The notes under the pieces were generated by a model, which was given only the letters and a program-made list of their open reading frames with translations, had not been told where the DNA came from and searched no databases. From the NCBI GenBank assembly GCA_017548045.1, contig JAFYNR010000025.1, positions 1 through 64,000 on the forward strand: a DNA stretch of 64,000 nt, written 5' to 3'. The DNA comes from Clostridia bacterium. GTDB lineage: Bacteria > Bacillota > Clostridia > Oscillospirales > Acutalibacteraceae. The translations under genes and the position numbers were made by a program. Every line of letters starts with the position of its first letter. Within the stretch, counting starts at the first letter, position 1. Positions 34,872-42,530 of the stretch are shown here, piece by piece.

Positions 34872-36455
34872 ATGGGTATCGGTGAAAAAATAAAACAAGT
34901 TACTGGTTTTGAAGGCAATGTAAAAGAAACCTTACGCCCGATGATAAATTTCACCTGTGCCAACATCACCATAGGCGGTGCAGGCTACCCTATCAATCAG
35001 TTTCATCAGCAATTTCTTGCTTATGTTGAAGGAATGAAAACCGGTGCCGCCGGTAAAATATCACTTATAGCAGGTCTCTGGGATGCAATAAGCGACCCCA
35101 TTATGGGTATTATCACAGACCGAACAAAATCAAAAATGGGCCGTCACAGACCTTATATGATTCTTTCTGCCATCCCCTTTGCTCTCGTCTACGTATTCAA
35201 GTGGACCTCCTTCGGCATTTCGGCAGGCGGTAACGATTCCGCAACCTGGTGGTGGTACCTTTTTGCCGCCATAATGTACAGCACCTTTATGACGATGATG
35301 AGCATACCTCACACTGCAATGCTGCCCACAGTTGCACCCACATATTTCGAGCGTTCACAGTACAGAATCGTTGAATATATGATGAACTCCGTAGGTCAGG
35401 TTTTATCCTATGTTTTTGCAGGTCTTGTTCTCAGCGGATTTGACATAAAAACCGCCCTTGTGGGTCTGCCCGTGCCTACACCCGATGACCGTTCAAAATA
35501 TACTCTTGTGGGTGTTGTGCTTGCTGTATGGTTTTTGTGGGCACCCATTGTCAGCTTTCTGAAAACAAAAGAGCCCTCGTCTGCGGATCAGGTCAACGAA
35601 AAATTCGACTGGCATCACTTTATAAATGAGTACAGACTGGTATTCAAAAGCAGAGCATTCAAGCAATATTTTATAATGTCCCTTTTCTTTTCAATGAGCC
35701 GTTATTTCTGCAACTACGCCGATCAATACTTTATGACGAGCGTTACGGACACATATAATCTGTTTATATCGATGAACATTGTTGCAGGCACGTCGGAATT
35801 TATGGGCTCTCCCATCAACTACATTCTTTCAAGATACAAAGGCAAAACCGCCTGCGGCAAGCTTCTCGGCCCGTTTATGGTATTCGGAATTGCAATCAAC
35901 TCATTTATCAACTATACAACTCCCAAGCCCATAAGATATGCGGTTATAGTTCTTTCGTCAATATGCTACAACATCGGCTTTTCGGGTCCCGGCTTTGCCA
36001 TTGACATTATCCAGCCCGATATCACCGACGTTGATGAGCTTATTACGGGCAGACGCCGTGAAGGCGTTATTTCAACCTTCAGCACCTTCTGCAAAAAAAC
36101 CGTCAGCAGTCTGATGGGATATTTTGTAGGCTCGGCACTGGAATGGTTCGGATATAACCCTGCCGTGAAGGAGCCCCACCTTCAGCCCCGACGCACAAAC
36201 ATAGGTCTGAGAGTCTGTTATTCCGTTATCCCTGCTATTCTCGCACTTTTCTGCGTGATTTCTGTTTACAGATATTCAATGACGAAAGCCGACCACGAAG
36301 AAATAAAGCGTGTTATCAAAGAAAAGCACGAAACGGGCGACTGTGAAATTTCCGATTCCGGTAAAAAGAGAATCGAAAAAATCGCAGGTCAGAAATGGGA
36401 GGATATGTGGATAGGTCAGAGCGCCGTCAACAGAAGCCTCGAAAACGTACTTTAA
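34872..36455 (+). CDS. GPH-family sugar/cation symporter (MFS), copy 2
   Basis: A 527-residue paralogue of the preceding gene. The same marks are present: MGIGEKIKQ start, [37 protein letters not shown] after segment 2, [20 protein letters not shown] and the tail [41 protein letters not shown]. It differs by a longer third loop ([16 protein letters not shown]). Start ATG after GGGGTGAATTA. It has its own promoter and runs toward lepA with a 13-nt gap, so lepA may be partly co-transcribed. No sugar-degrading gene or regulator lies next to the pair. Confidence 0.87.
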   Translation: MGIGEKIKQVTGFEGNVKETLRPMINFTCANITIGGAGYPINQFHQQFLAYVEGMKTGAAGKISLIAGLWDAISDPIMGIITDRTKSKMGRHRPYMILSAIPFALVYVFKWTSFGISAGGNDSATWWWYLFAAIMYSTFMTMMSIPHTAMLPTVAPTYFERSQYRIVEYMMNSVGQVLSYVFAGLVLSGFDIKTALVGLPVPTPDDRSKYTLVGVVLAVWFLWAPIVSFLKTKEPSSADQVNEKFDWHHFINEYRLVFKSRAFKQYFIMSLFFSMSRYFCNYADQYFMTSVTDTYNLFISMNIVAGTSEFMGSPINYILSRYKGKTACGKLLGPFMVFGIAINSFINYTTPKPIRYAVIVLSSICYNIGFSGPGFAIDIIQPDITDVDELITGRRREGVISTFSTFCKKTVSSLMGYFVGSALEWFGYNPAVKEPHLQPRRTNIGLRVCYSVIPAILALFCVISVYRYSMTKADHEEIKRVIKEKHETGDCEISDSGKKRIEKIAGQKWEDMWIGQSAVNRSLENVL

Positions 36456-36468
36456 GGAGAAAAATAAA

Positions 36469-38283
36469 TTGGCAGTTTCAAAGGATAAAATCAGAAATTT
36501 TTCAATCATCGCTCATATTGACCACGGCAAGTCTACCCTTGCAGACAGACTGCTTGAAAAGACAAATTCCGTGGCAATCCGCGACATGACGGCACAGCTT
36601 CTTGATAAAATGGACCTTGAAAGAGAAAGAGGTATCACCATCAAGGCTCACGCCGTTAAGCTTAACTACCTTGCCGAAGACGGCGAGGAGTACGTGCTCA
36701 ACCTTATTGACACCCCGGGTCACGTCGACTTCAACTATGAGGTTTCCCGTTCACTCGCAGCCTGCGAAGGTGCGGTGCTTATCATTGACGCTTCTCAGGG
36801 CGTTGAAGCACAGACCCTTGCCAACACCTATCTTGCACTTGACCACGACCTTGAGCTTGTACCCGTTATCAACAAGATTGACCTGCCCTCCGCCGACCCC
36901 GACAGAGTTGCCGCAGAGGTTGAGGACGTTATCGGTCTTGACTGCTCCGAGGCACCCAGAGTTTCGGCAAAAACAGGTGTGAACATTGAGCAGGTGCTTG
37001 AACATATCGTCAAAGACGTTCCCGCACCCGAGGCAAACGACAACCTTCCCCTTCGTGCACTGATTTTCGACTCGGTATATGACAGCTATAAGGGCGTTAT
37101 CGTTTACGTAAGAATAAAAGAAGGCAAAATCAAGCCCGGCGACACAATGAGAATGATGGCAACGGGCGCAGAATTCACCGTTGTTGAAACCGGATATATG
37201 CGTGCAACTCTGCCTGAGCCCTGCAAGGAGCTTACCGCAGGCGAGGTTGGTTACATCACCGCATCAATCAAAACCGTAGGCGATGCAAGAGTGGGTGATA
37301 CGGTAACAACTGTTGAAAACCCCGCTTCCGAGCCTCTGCCCGGTTACAGAAAGGTTAACCCTATGGTTTACTGCGGCGTTTACCCTGCAGACGGTGCGGA
37401 TTATGAAAATCTTCGTGATGCACTTGAAAAGCTTCAGCTCAACGATGCGGCGCTTACCTATGAGCCCGAAACATCGGGTGCCCTTGGCTTCGGCTTCCGT
37501 TGCGGCTTCCTCGGTCTGCTTCATCTTGAAATTATTCAGGAGCGACTCGAGAGAGAATATGACCTTGACCTTGTAACAACAATCCCCAGCGTTATTTATA
37601 AAATCAATCTTACCGACGGTACAATGATTGAGATTGATAACCCCACTCATTATCCCGATCCCGCAACAATCGCATCCTGCGAAGAGCCCTTCACAAACGC
37701 TCATATTTACGCACCCACCGAATACGTGGGAACGATTATGGATCTTTGTCAGGACAGACGAGGCGTTTTCAAGAATATGGATTACATCACACCCGAGCGT
37801 GTTGACATTCATTATGAGCTTCCTCTCAACGAAATCATTTATGACTTCTTCGATTCGCTGAAATCAAGAACAAGAGGCTATGCCTCATTCGATTACGAAA
37901 TTTCCGAATACAGAAAGTCAAATCTTGTGAAGCTTGACGTACTTCTTAACGGCGATATCGTTGATGCTCTTTCGTTCATCATTCACTCCGAAAAGGCTTA
38001 TTCGAAGGCACGCAAAATTGCCGAAAGACTTAAGGAGCATATTCCCCGTCAGATGTTCGAGATTCCCATTCAGATAGGCATCGGCGGCAAGATTATTGCC
38101 CGTGAAACCGTTAAGGCGATGCGTAAAGACGTTCTTGCAAAGTGCTACGGCGGTGACATTACCCGTAAGAAAAAGCTGCTTGAAAAGCAGAAGGAAGGTA
38201 AAAAGAGAATGCGTCACTTCGGCACTGTTGAAGTGCCTCAGGAGGCATTTATGGCGGTTCTTAAGCTTGACGACAACGACTAA
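36469..38283 (+). CDS. lepA: translation elongation factor 4 (LepA)
   Basis: A 604-residue ribosomal GTPase that back-translocates or remodels stalled ribosomes. G1 is [14 protein letters not shown] at residue 15, G3 DTPGHVDF near 80, G4 NKID near 134; domains II-V follow and the family-specific C-terminal domain ends [24 protein letters not shown]. Start TTG with AAGGAG 9 nt upstream. As in many Clostridia it is followed by hemW. Confidence 0.97.
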   Translation: MAVSKDKIRNFSIIAHIDHGKSTLADRLLEKTNSVAIRDMTAQLLDKMDLERERGITIKAHAVKLNYLAEDGEEYVLNLIDTPGHVDFNYEVSRSLAACEGAVLIIDASQGVEAQTLANTYLALDHDLELVPVINKIDLPSADPDRVAAEVEDVIGLDCSEAPRVSAKTGVNIEQVLEHIVKDVPAPEANDNLPLRALIFDSVYDSYKGVIVYVRIKEGKIKPGDTMRMMATGAEFTVVETGYMRATLPEPCKELTAGEVGYITASIKTVGDARVGDTVTTVENPASEPLPGYRKVNPMVYCGVYPADGADYENLRDALEKLQLNDAALTYEPETSGALGFGFRCGFLGLLHLEIIQERLEREYDLDLVTTIPSVIYKINLTDGTMIEIDNPTHYPDPATIASCEEPFTNAHIYAPTEYVGTIMDLCQDRRGVFKNMDYITPERVDIHYELPLNEIIYDFFDSLKSRTRGYASFDYEISEYRKSNLVKLDVLLNGDIVDALSFIIHSEKAYSKARKIAERLKEHIPRQMFEIPIQIGIGGKIIARETVKAMRKDVLAKCYGGDITRKKKLLEKQKEGKKRMRHFGTVEVPQEAFMAVLKLDDND

Positions 38284-38310
38284 AAAGGGCGGCAATATGC
38301 CGCCTTTTTC
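38284..38310 (+). terminator. terminator after lepA
   Basis: GGCGGCA (38288-38294), loop ATA, TGCCGCC (38298-38304), then T5. It lies in the gap ahead of hemW. Confidence 0.8.
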
Positions 38311-38323
38311 AGCAGGTGATTAT

Positions 38324-39412
38324 ATGAAACCAATGGGATTATATATCCACATCCCCTTTTGCAACGGCAAATGCCCTTATTGCGATTTTTATTCCGTTAC
38401 CCCTCAATGTGATACGGTTGAAAAATATGTAAACGCCCTTTGCCGCGAAATCGATAAGGCTGACGGAATTTATGATACCGTCTATTTCGGCGGAGGAACT
38501 CCCTCGCTTATCGGTGCCGATAACATTGCAAAAATAATGTCACACATCCTCCGAACGGAAAACTGCGAGGTAACACTTGAATGCAATCCGTCGGATACGG
38601 GTGCAATAAACTCGGATTTTGATTTTAATAAAGCGGCACAAAGCGGAATAAACCGTATATCTATGGGTCTGCAGAGCGCCCTTAACAGTGAAAGGGCTAT
38701 GCTGGGCAGACGCGGAGGCTGCGAGGATGTTGAGCGTGCCGTTTCAAGGGCAAGAAACGCAGGTATAGATAACATTTCTCTCGATCTTATGCTGGGTATT
38801 CCCGGTCAGACGGCAGAAAGCCTTAAAGAATCCATCCGTTTCTGCAAAGAAATGAAAGCGAAGCATATCAGCGCGTATATACTTAAAATTGAAGAAGGCA
38901 CTCCTTTTTATGCAAAAAAAGATATCCTTTGCCTGCCCGATGAGGATGAAACCTGCGATTTATACCTGACCGCTGACAAAGAGCTTGAAAAAGCGGGATA
39001 CAGACAGTATGAAATATCCAATTTCTCTTATGAGGGCTTTGAAAGCAGGCATAACCTTAAATACTGGCGGTGCGAAGAATATCTGGGCATCGGTGCTTCT
39101 GCTCATTCCTTCGCAGACGGCAAAAGATTCTGTTATGAAAGAAACATTGATGATTTCATAAACGGCATACCGCCACGCAATGACGGCGAAGGCGGCGAAG
39201 AGGAAGAATATATTATGCTGGCACTCAGGCTTACGGAAGGCTTGATTTTTGAAAATTTCAAAAACCGTTTCAGTCATTCTGTTCCCGAAAGCATCATAAT
39301 CAAAGCAAATGGGTTGAAGAAATACGGCCTTGTGAATGTTGATGAAAAGTCAATATCGCTGACTGTCAAAGGCTTTCTTGTTTCAAACTCGGTTATAACC
39401 GCCCTGCTTTGA
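38324..39412 (+). CDS. hemW: radical SAM protein HemW (haem chaperone, HemN-like)
   Basis: A 362-residue radical SAM protein. Residues 8-22 (HIPFCNGKCPYCDFY) hold the CxxxCxxC cluster ligands; YFGGGTPSLIG follows near 50 and RISMGLQSA near 108. HemW proteins lack the fourth HemN cysteine and bind haem rather than oxidise coproporphyrinogen. I use the ATG at 38324, because the reading frame upstream overlaps lepA and its terminator. The lepA-hemW order is conserved in Firmicutes; here a terminator lies between them. Confidence 0.9.
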   Translation: MKPMGLYIHIPFCNGKCPYCDFYSVTPQCDTVEKYVNALCREIDKADGIYDTVYFGGGTPSLIGADNIAKIMSHILRTENCEVTLECNPSDTGAINSDFDFNKAAQSGINRISMGLQSALNSERAMLGRRGGCEDVERAVSRARNAGIDNISLDLMLGIPGQTAESLKESIRFCKEMKAKHISAYILKIEEGTPFYAKKDILCLPDEDETCDLYLTADKELEKAGYRQYEISNFSYEGFESRHNLKYWRCEEYLGIGASAHSFADGKRFCYERNIDDFINGIPPRNDGEGGEEEEYIMLALRLTEGLIFENFKNRFSHSVPESIIIKANGLKKYGLVNVDEKSISLTVKGFLVSNSVITALL

Positions 39413-39420
39413 TTTTCGTA

Positions 39421-39449
39421 TTGAAAAAATAATTATGATATGTTAAAAT
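39421..39449 (+). promoter_or_regulatory. promoter of the secreted hypothetical gene
   Basis: TTGAAA (39421-39426), 17-bp spacer, TAAAAT (39444-39449). A strong AAAGGAGG site precedes the ATG at 39472. Confidence 0.6.
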
Positions 39450-39471
39450 CAAGAAAAAGGAGGTTAATCCT

Positions 39472-40155
39472 ATGAAAAAATTCATAAGTATAATTTTAAC
39501 CGCAATCATTCTTATCACGTCATTGTTTTCGCTCAGTGCTTTTGCCGCTGACACACCCAAAACAGAAACCCTGCTTAACAAGGTCGAAGCCGCCGACGAG
39601 CTTTCGGTAACCTTCACTTCGGGTCAATCCACAATTTTCAGCTTTCTCGGTCAGAATCCCGAAAACAAGGTTTCAATTAAGGACAACAAAATTTCATATG
39701 AAATCAACAACGGAATCGTTACCGTCAGACTTGTTGCAAACGACAACGGCATTTATGCTTATCTACCCGTGCTTCCCTTCTTCTACGTAAAGCTTGACAG
39801 CAAAATTCTTGCCATTGCAGATCTGAAGGAGCTTATTTCAAAGGCGTCAAACCTTACTCAGGGCTTCATTCAGTATATTGACAGCTACAACGAAACCTTT
39901 GAGGGCAAGGAATATTACGTTGAAGAATATAACGACAGAGAATTCGTAACAAGCAAGTTCTATTATGACGGCGACAGCCTTAAAATTCTCAAGGTTGAAA
40001 ATTCGGTTACAAAATCGGTGCAGTATACTTACTTTGACACAATAGCTTTTGAGGCTGACGACGATATGTTTGACGTACCCGTGCTTGCGATTGACGTCAC
40101 TCCCCTGCTTCAGGGTCTTTTCATTTCACTTCTCGGCTCATCACTTTTAGTATAA
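39472..40155 (+). CDS. secreted hypothetical protein
   Basis: A 227-residue exported protein: signal peptide MKKFISIILTAIILITSLFS with cleavage likely after AFA (residue 24). The mature part is mostly beta-strand-like (KVSIKDNKISYEINNGIVTVRLVANDNGIYAYLP), followed by a helical section and then KFYYDGDSLKILKVE, reminiscent of the LolA/LppX-like folds of small secreted lipid or signal binders. The C-terminus is hydrophobic (LLQGLFISLLGSSLLV). I do not recognise the family. It is a single gene with its own promoter and terminator beside spo0A. Confidence 0.72.
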   Translation: MKKFISIILTAIILITSLFSLSAFAADTPKTETLLNKVEAADELSVTFTSGQSTIFSFLGQNPENKVSIKDNKISYEINNGIVTVRLVANDNGIYAYLPVLPFFYVKLDSKILAIADLKELISKASNLTQGFIQYIDSYNETFEGKEYYVEEYNDREFVTSKFYYDGDSLKILKVENSVTKSVQYTYFDTIAFEADDDMFDVPVLAIDVTPLLQGLFISLLGSSLLV

Positions 40156-40165
40156 TTCAATAAAC

Positions 40166-40204
40166 GCCAACGGCGGAGAGCACATGCTCTCCGCCGTCTT
40201 TTTT
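40166..40204 (+). terminator. terminator between the hypothetical gene and spo0A
   Basis: A 13-bp perfect stem (40170-40182 with 40185-40197) followed by CTTTTTTT on the plus strand. Confidence 0.88.
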
Positions 40205-40965
40205 TACACGGTTTTCATCCTCAGCTTAAGATTATCGCTTATCATTGCAATAAACTCGCTGTTTGTGGGCTTGCCGCGCTCATTCTGGATTGTATATCCG
40301 AAATAAGAGCTGAGCACGTCAACGTCGCCGCGGTCCCAGGCAACTTCAATGGCATGCCTGATTGCCCTTTCAACTCTTGACGGAGTGGTCTTAAAAGTTT
40401 TTGCAACGGTAGGATAAAGTATTTTTGTGACAGAACTTATCATTTCGCTGTTGCTGACCGAAAGAATTATTGCCTCCCTCAGATACTGATAACCCCTTAT
40501 ATGCGCGGGAACGCCTATCTGGTGCATAATCTGCGATACAACAACCTCAAGGTCTTTGACACCCGTATGCGAAATGTTGGAATTGTGAATATCAGAAAAC
40601 TGAATTATTCTCTGTGCAAGCATCTGCGGATCATATGGTTTGAGAAAATAATAATCCGCACCGCTGCCGAGAATCTCGCTCTCAAATCTGGGATTATCCG
40701 TGCTTGAGAGTACCATTACAACAGGTCTTTTTTCAAAACGCATTGAATCCAGCTCTCTGAGCACTCCGAGAGCATCCAGCCTTGGCATAAAGCCGTCCAT
40801 CAGAAGAACATCGGGTATTTCACCCTCTCTGAGCCTTTCGACAATTCTGCTTCCGTCCTTTATCACCGTAGAAACCTCGAACCCGTTTGAGCGCAGAATT
40901 CCTGCAAGCTCGTGTGAAGTTTCTCCGCCGTCTTCGGTTATCATTGCTTTCAACATTTTTCTCAT
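40204..40965 (-). CDS. spo0A: sporulation master regulator Spo0A
   Basis: A 253-residue response regulator. The receiver domain has acidic residues at 11-12 (TEDGG), phosphoacceptor Asp57 in LLMDGFMP, and Lys in YYFLKPYD. The C-terminal Spo0A DNA-binding domain contains PSRVERAIRHAIEVAWDRGD and FGYTIQNERGKPTNSEFIA. It controls entry into sporulation. Start ATG with GGAGG upstream. Downstream of spoIVB, the order seen in nearly all endospore formers; it has its own promoter with repeated TTACCA elements. Confidence 0.96.
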   Translation of the reverse strand: MRKMLKAMITEDGGETSHELAGILRSNGFEVSTVIKDGSRIVERLREGEIPDVLLMDGFMPRLDALGVLRELDSMRFEKRPVVMVLSSTDNPRFESEILGSGADYYFLKPYDPQMLAQRIIQFSDIHNSNISHTGVKDLEVVVSQIMHQIGVPAHIRGYQYLREAIILSVSNSEMISSVTKILYPTVAKTFKTTPSRVERAIRHAIEVAWDRGDVDVLSSYFGYTIQNERGKPTNSEFIAMISDNLKLRMKTV

Positions 40966-40997
40966 GGTTTTACCTCCGCTTGATTTAGTTCACGAAG

Positions 40998-41039
40998 ATA
41001 TTACCATATTTTACCAACTCTGTCAATGAATTTTTACCA
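40998..41039 (-). promoter_or_regulatory. spo0A promoter with three TTACCA repeats
   Basis: Minus strand: TTGACA (41026-41021), 17-bp spacer, TAATAT (41003-40998). TTACCA occurs in the same orientation at 41001, 41011 and 41034 (plus-strand sense), two of them inside the promoter. A sequence resembling a Spo0A box (ATTGACAA on the minus strand) lies just upstream. Confidence 0.55.
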
Positions 41040-41078
41040 TTTTTTGTCAATTATTTTTCGCATATTACGACACTTAAT

Positions 41079-42152
41079 TTAAGATGCGGCCTTTAATTCG
41101 GCTGTATACAGTGAATCCATAGTGTCAATCATACGCTGTGCAAACACCGCATAGCCTTGCCTCGGCTCGGAAACAAAAACGTGTGTTACCGCACCTACAA
41201 GCATTGAATTCTGAACAATCGGTGAGCCCGACATTCCCTGAACGATACCTCCCGTCTTTTCAAGAAGCACGGGGTCGGTTACTTTGATTATCATATTTCT
41301 TGCCGCATAATCCGATGAAGAATAAATTTTTATAATTTCTATATCATAGTATTGGGGTCCGTCGTCATCAATTGTTGTTATCATCTGTGCTTTTCCGGGC
41401 TTAACTTCGCTTTCAAGGGCAACGGGAACTGTTTTTTTGCCCGACGGATTCACGAGTGTACCGTAAACACCCATTTCGTGATTCACACGAAGGCTGCCCA
41501 GAACCGTATCTGAAAAAACACCGCAAAGCTCACCGGGATTGCCTGAACTGCTTTTGTAATAGCCGTTCACTCTCGCTTTCACCGCTTCACCGTTATCAAG
41601 AGGCATTATTTTACCTGTATCAACGTCGCATACACCGTGACCGAGACCGGCAAACATTTTTGCATTGTCATCATAGAAGGTTACGGTGCCTATACCTGCT
41701 GAGCTGTCTCTCACCCATATACCAACCTTATATTTTCCGTTGATCGACATCTGAGGCTTAAGGTTAAGGTGAGCCGTATTACCGTCGCGCTCTACGGTAA
41801 GCTTTATTGACTTACCCCCGGAATTTTCAACAAAATCCGTAAGCTGCTGTGAGCTTGACGCTTCAACACCGTTGATTTGAGTTATAACGTCTCCGCATTT
41901 AAGTCCTGCATAATCCGCAGGGCTTACACTGCCCGACGCCGTGGTTACACTGTCTGTGCTGACTACAATAATACCTTTTGTATACAGCTTTATGCCGAAA
42001 ACCTCTCCGCCGAGGGCAACGTATCGCCGCTTTGCCGAATTCACGGCGCAGATTTCATCAGGGTGACTCTGAACACCGTAAATTTCCGTTCCGAAAACCG
42101 AAACACACAAAACCAAAACCGCAGCCGCCGCAGTTCTAAAAAAATGTTTCAA
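41079..42152 (-). CDS. spoIVB: SpoIVB peptidase
   Basis: A 357-residue serine peptidase of the S55 family, secreted into the space around the forespore, where it triggers sigma-K activation. N-terminal signal anchor (FFRTAAAAVLVLCVSVFGTEI), a PDZ domain (KGIIVVSTDSVT..., DVITQINGVEASSSQQL) and the peptidase domain with GLGHGVCD (His) and GIVQGMSGSPIVQN (nucleophile Ser). Start: TTG five nt after GGAGGT; the upstream GTG in frame overlaps that site. It precedes spo0A as in Bacillus and Clostridium. Confidence 0.95.
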   Translation of the reverse strand: MKHFFRTAAAAVLVLCVSVFGTEIYGVQSHPDEICAVNSAKRRYVALGGEVFGIKLYTKGIIVVSTDSVTTASGSVSPADYAGLKCGDVITQINGVEASSSQQLTDFVENSGGKSIKLTVERDGNTAHLNLKPQMSINGKYKVGIWVRDSSAGIGTVTFYDDNAKMFAGLGHGVCDVDTGKIMPLDNGEAVKARVNGYYKSSSGNPGELCGVFSDTVLGSLRVNHEMGVYGTLVNPSGKKTVPVALESEVKPGKAQMITTIDDDGPQYYDIEIIKIYSSSDYAARNMIIKVTDPVLLEKTGGIVQGMSGSPIVQNSMLVGAVTHVFVSEPRQGYAVFAQRMIDTMDSLYTAELKAAS

Positions 42153-42327
42153 ATTTTCACCTCCGTGTTTGCTTCGAAGCACTAATAATTTGCTCCGTCA
42201 ATTCAGCATTAAACCACGGATAAATAAGCCGTAATAAATTTTCAGTTTTTCAAAATTTTGAGGTTAAGATTATTGAATATGTAAAATTTCTCCGTTAAAT
42301 TTCGTTCATTTTAACGAAAAAAAAGTA
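42153..42327. other. intergenic region upstream of spoIVB
   Basis: AT-rich; it should contain the spoIVB promoter, presumably of sigma-G type, but I could not place the boxes with confidence. No ORF. TTTCGTTCATTTTAACGAAAA near 42299-42319 is a small inverted repeat (TTCGTT/AACGAA). Confidence 0.4.
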
Positions 42328-42356
42328 GTGACAAAAGCAAAAACATATGATATAAT
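42328..42356 (+). promoter_or_regulatory. promoter of the short RNA upstream of copA
   Basis: GTGACA (42328-42333), 17-bp spacer, TATAAT (42351-42356). Confidence 0.6.
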
Positions 42357-42362
42357 GAGTGT

Positions 42363-42467
42363 ACCGAGGAATATTCTATTCCTTCTGATATTACCTACCA
42401 GCATTAATTCGGATATAAAGCCTAAGACAGAGAACTCTTCACTCAAATGAAGGGTTCTCTGCCTTTT
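42363..42467 (+). ncRNA. unassigned short RNA or leader upstream of copA
   Basis: About 105 nt between a good promoter and an intrinsic terminator (42428-42467: CAGAGAAC/GTTCTCTG with inner TTCA/TGAA, then CCTTTTAT). It starts with a stable hairpin AGGAATA-TTC-TATTCCT. No ORF and no riboswitch family that I recognise. The copA promoter begins four bases after it, so it could be an sRNA or a terminated leader that reads through into copA. Confidence 0.5.
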
Positions 42468-42470
42468 ATA

Positions 42471-42497
42471 TTGACATCCGCACCTGACAGGTATAAT
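42471..42497 (+). promoter_or_regulatory. copA promoter with a palindromic operator candidate
   Basis: TTGACA (42471-42476) and TATAAT (42492-42497) with a short 15-bp spacer. The perfect palindrome ACCTG-A-CAGGT (42482-42492) fills most of the spacer and is well placed for a copper-responsive repressor. Confidence 0.55.
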
Positions 42498-42530
42498 ATT
42501 TATAAGCAATCAAATTTTTAAGGTGAAATT

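Noticed and set aside
38096..38323. N-terminal extension of HemW
   Set aside because: It overlaps the end of lepA and its terminator; HemW proteins begin just before the IHIPFC motif.
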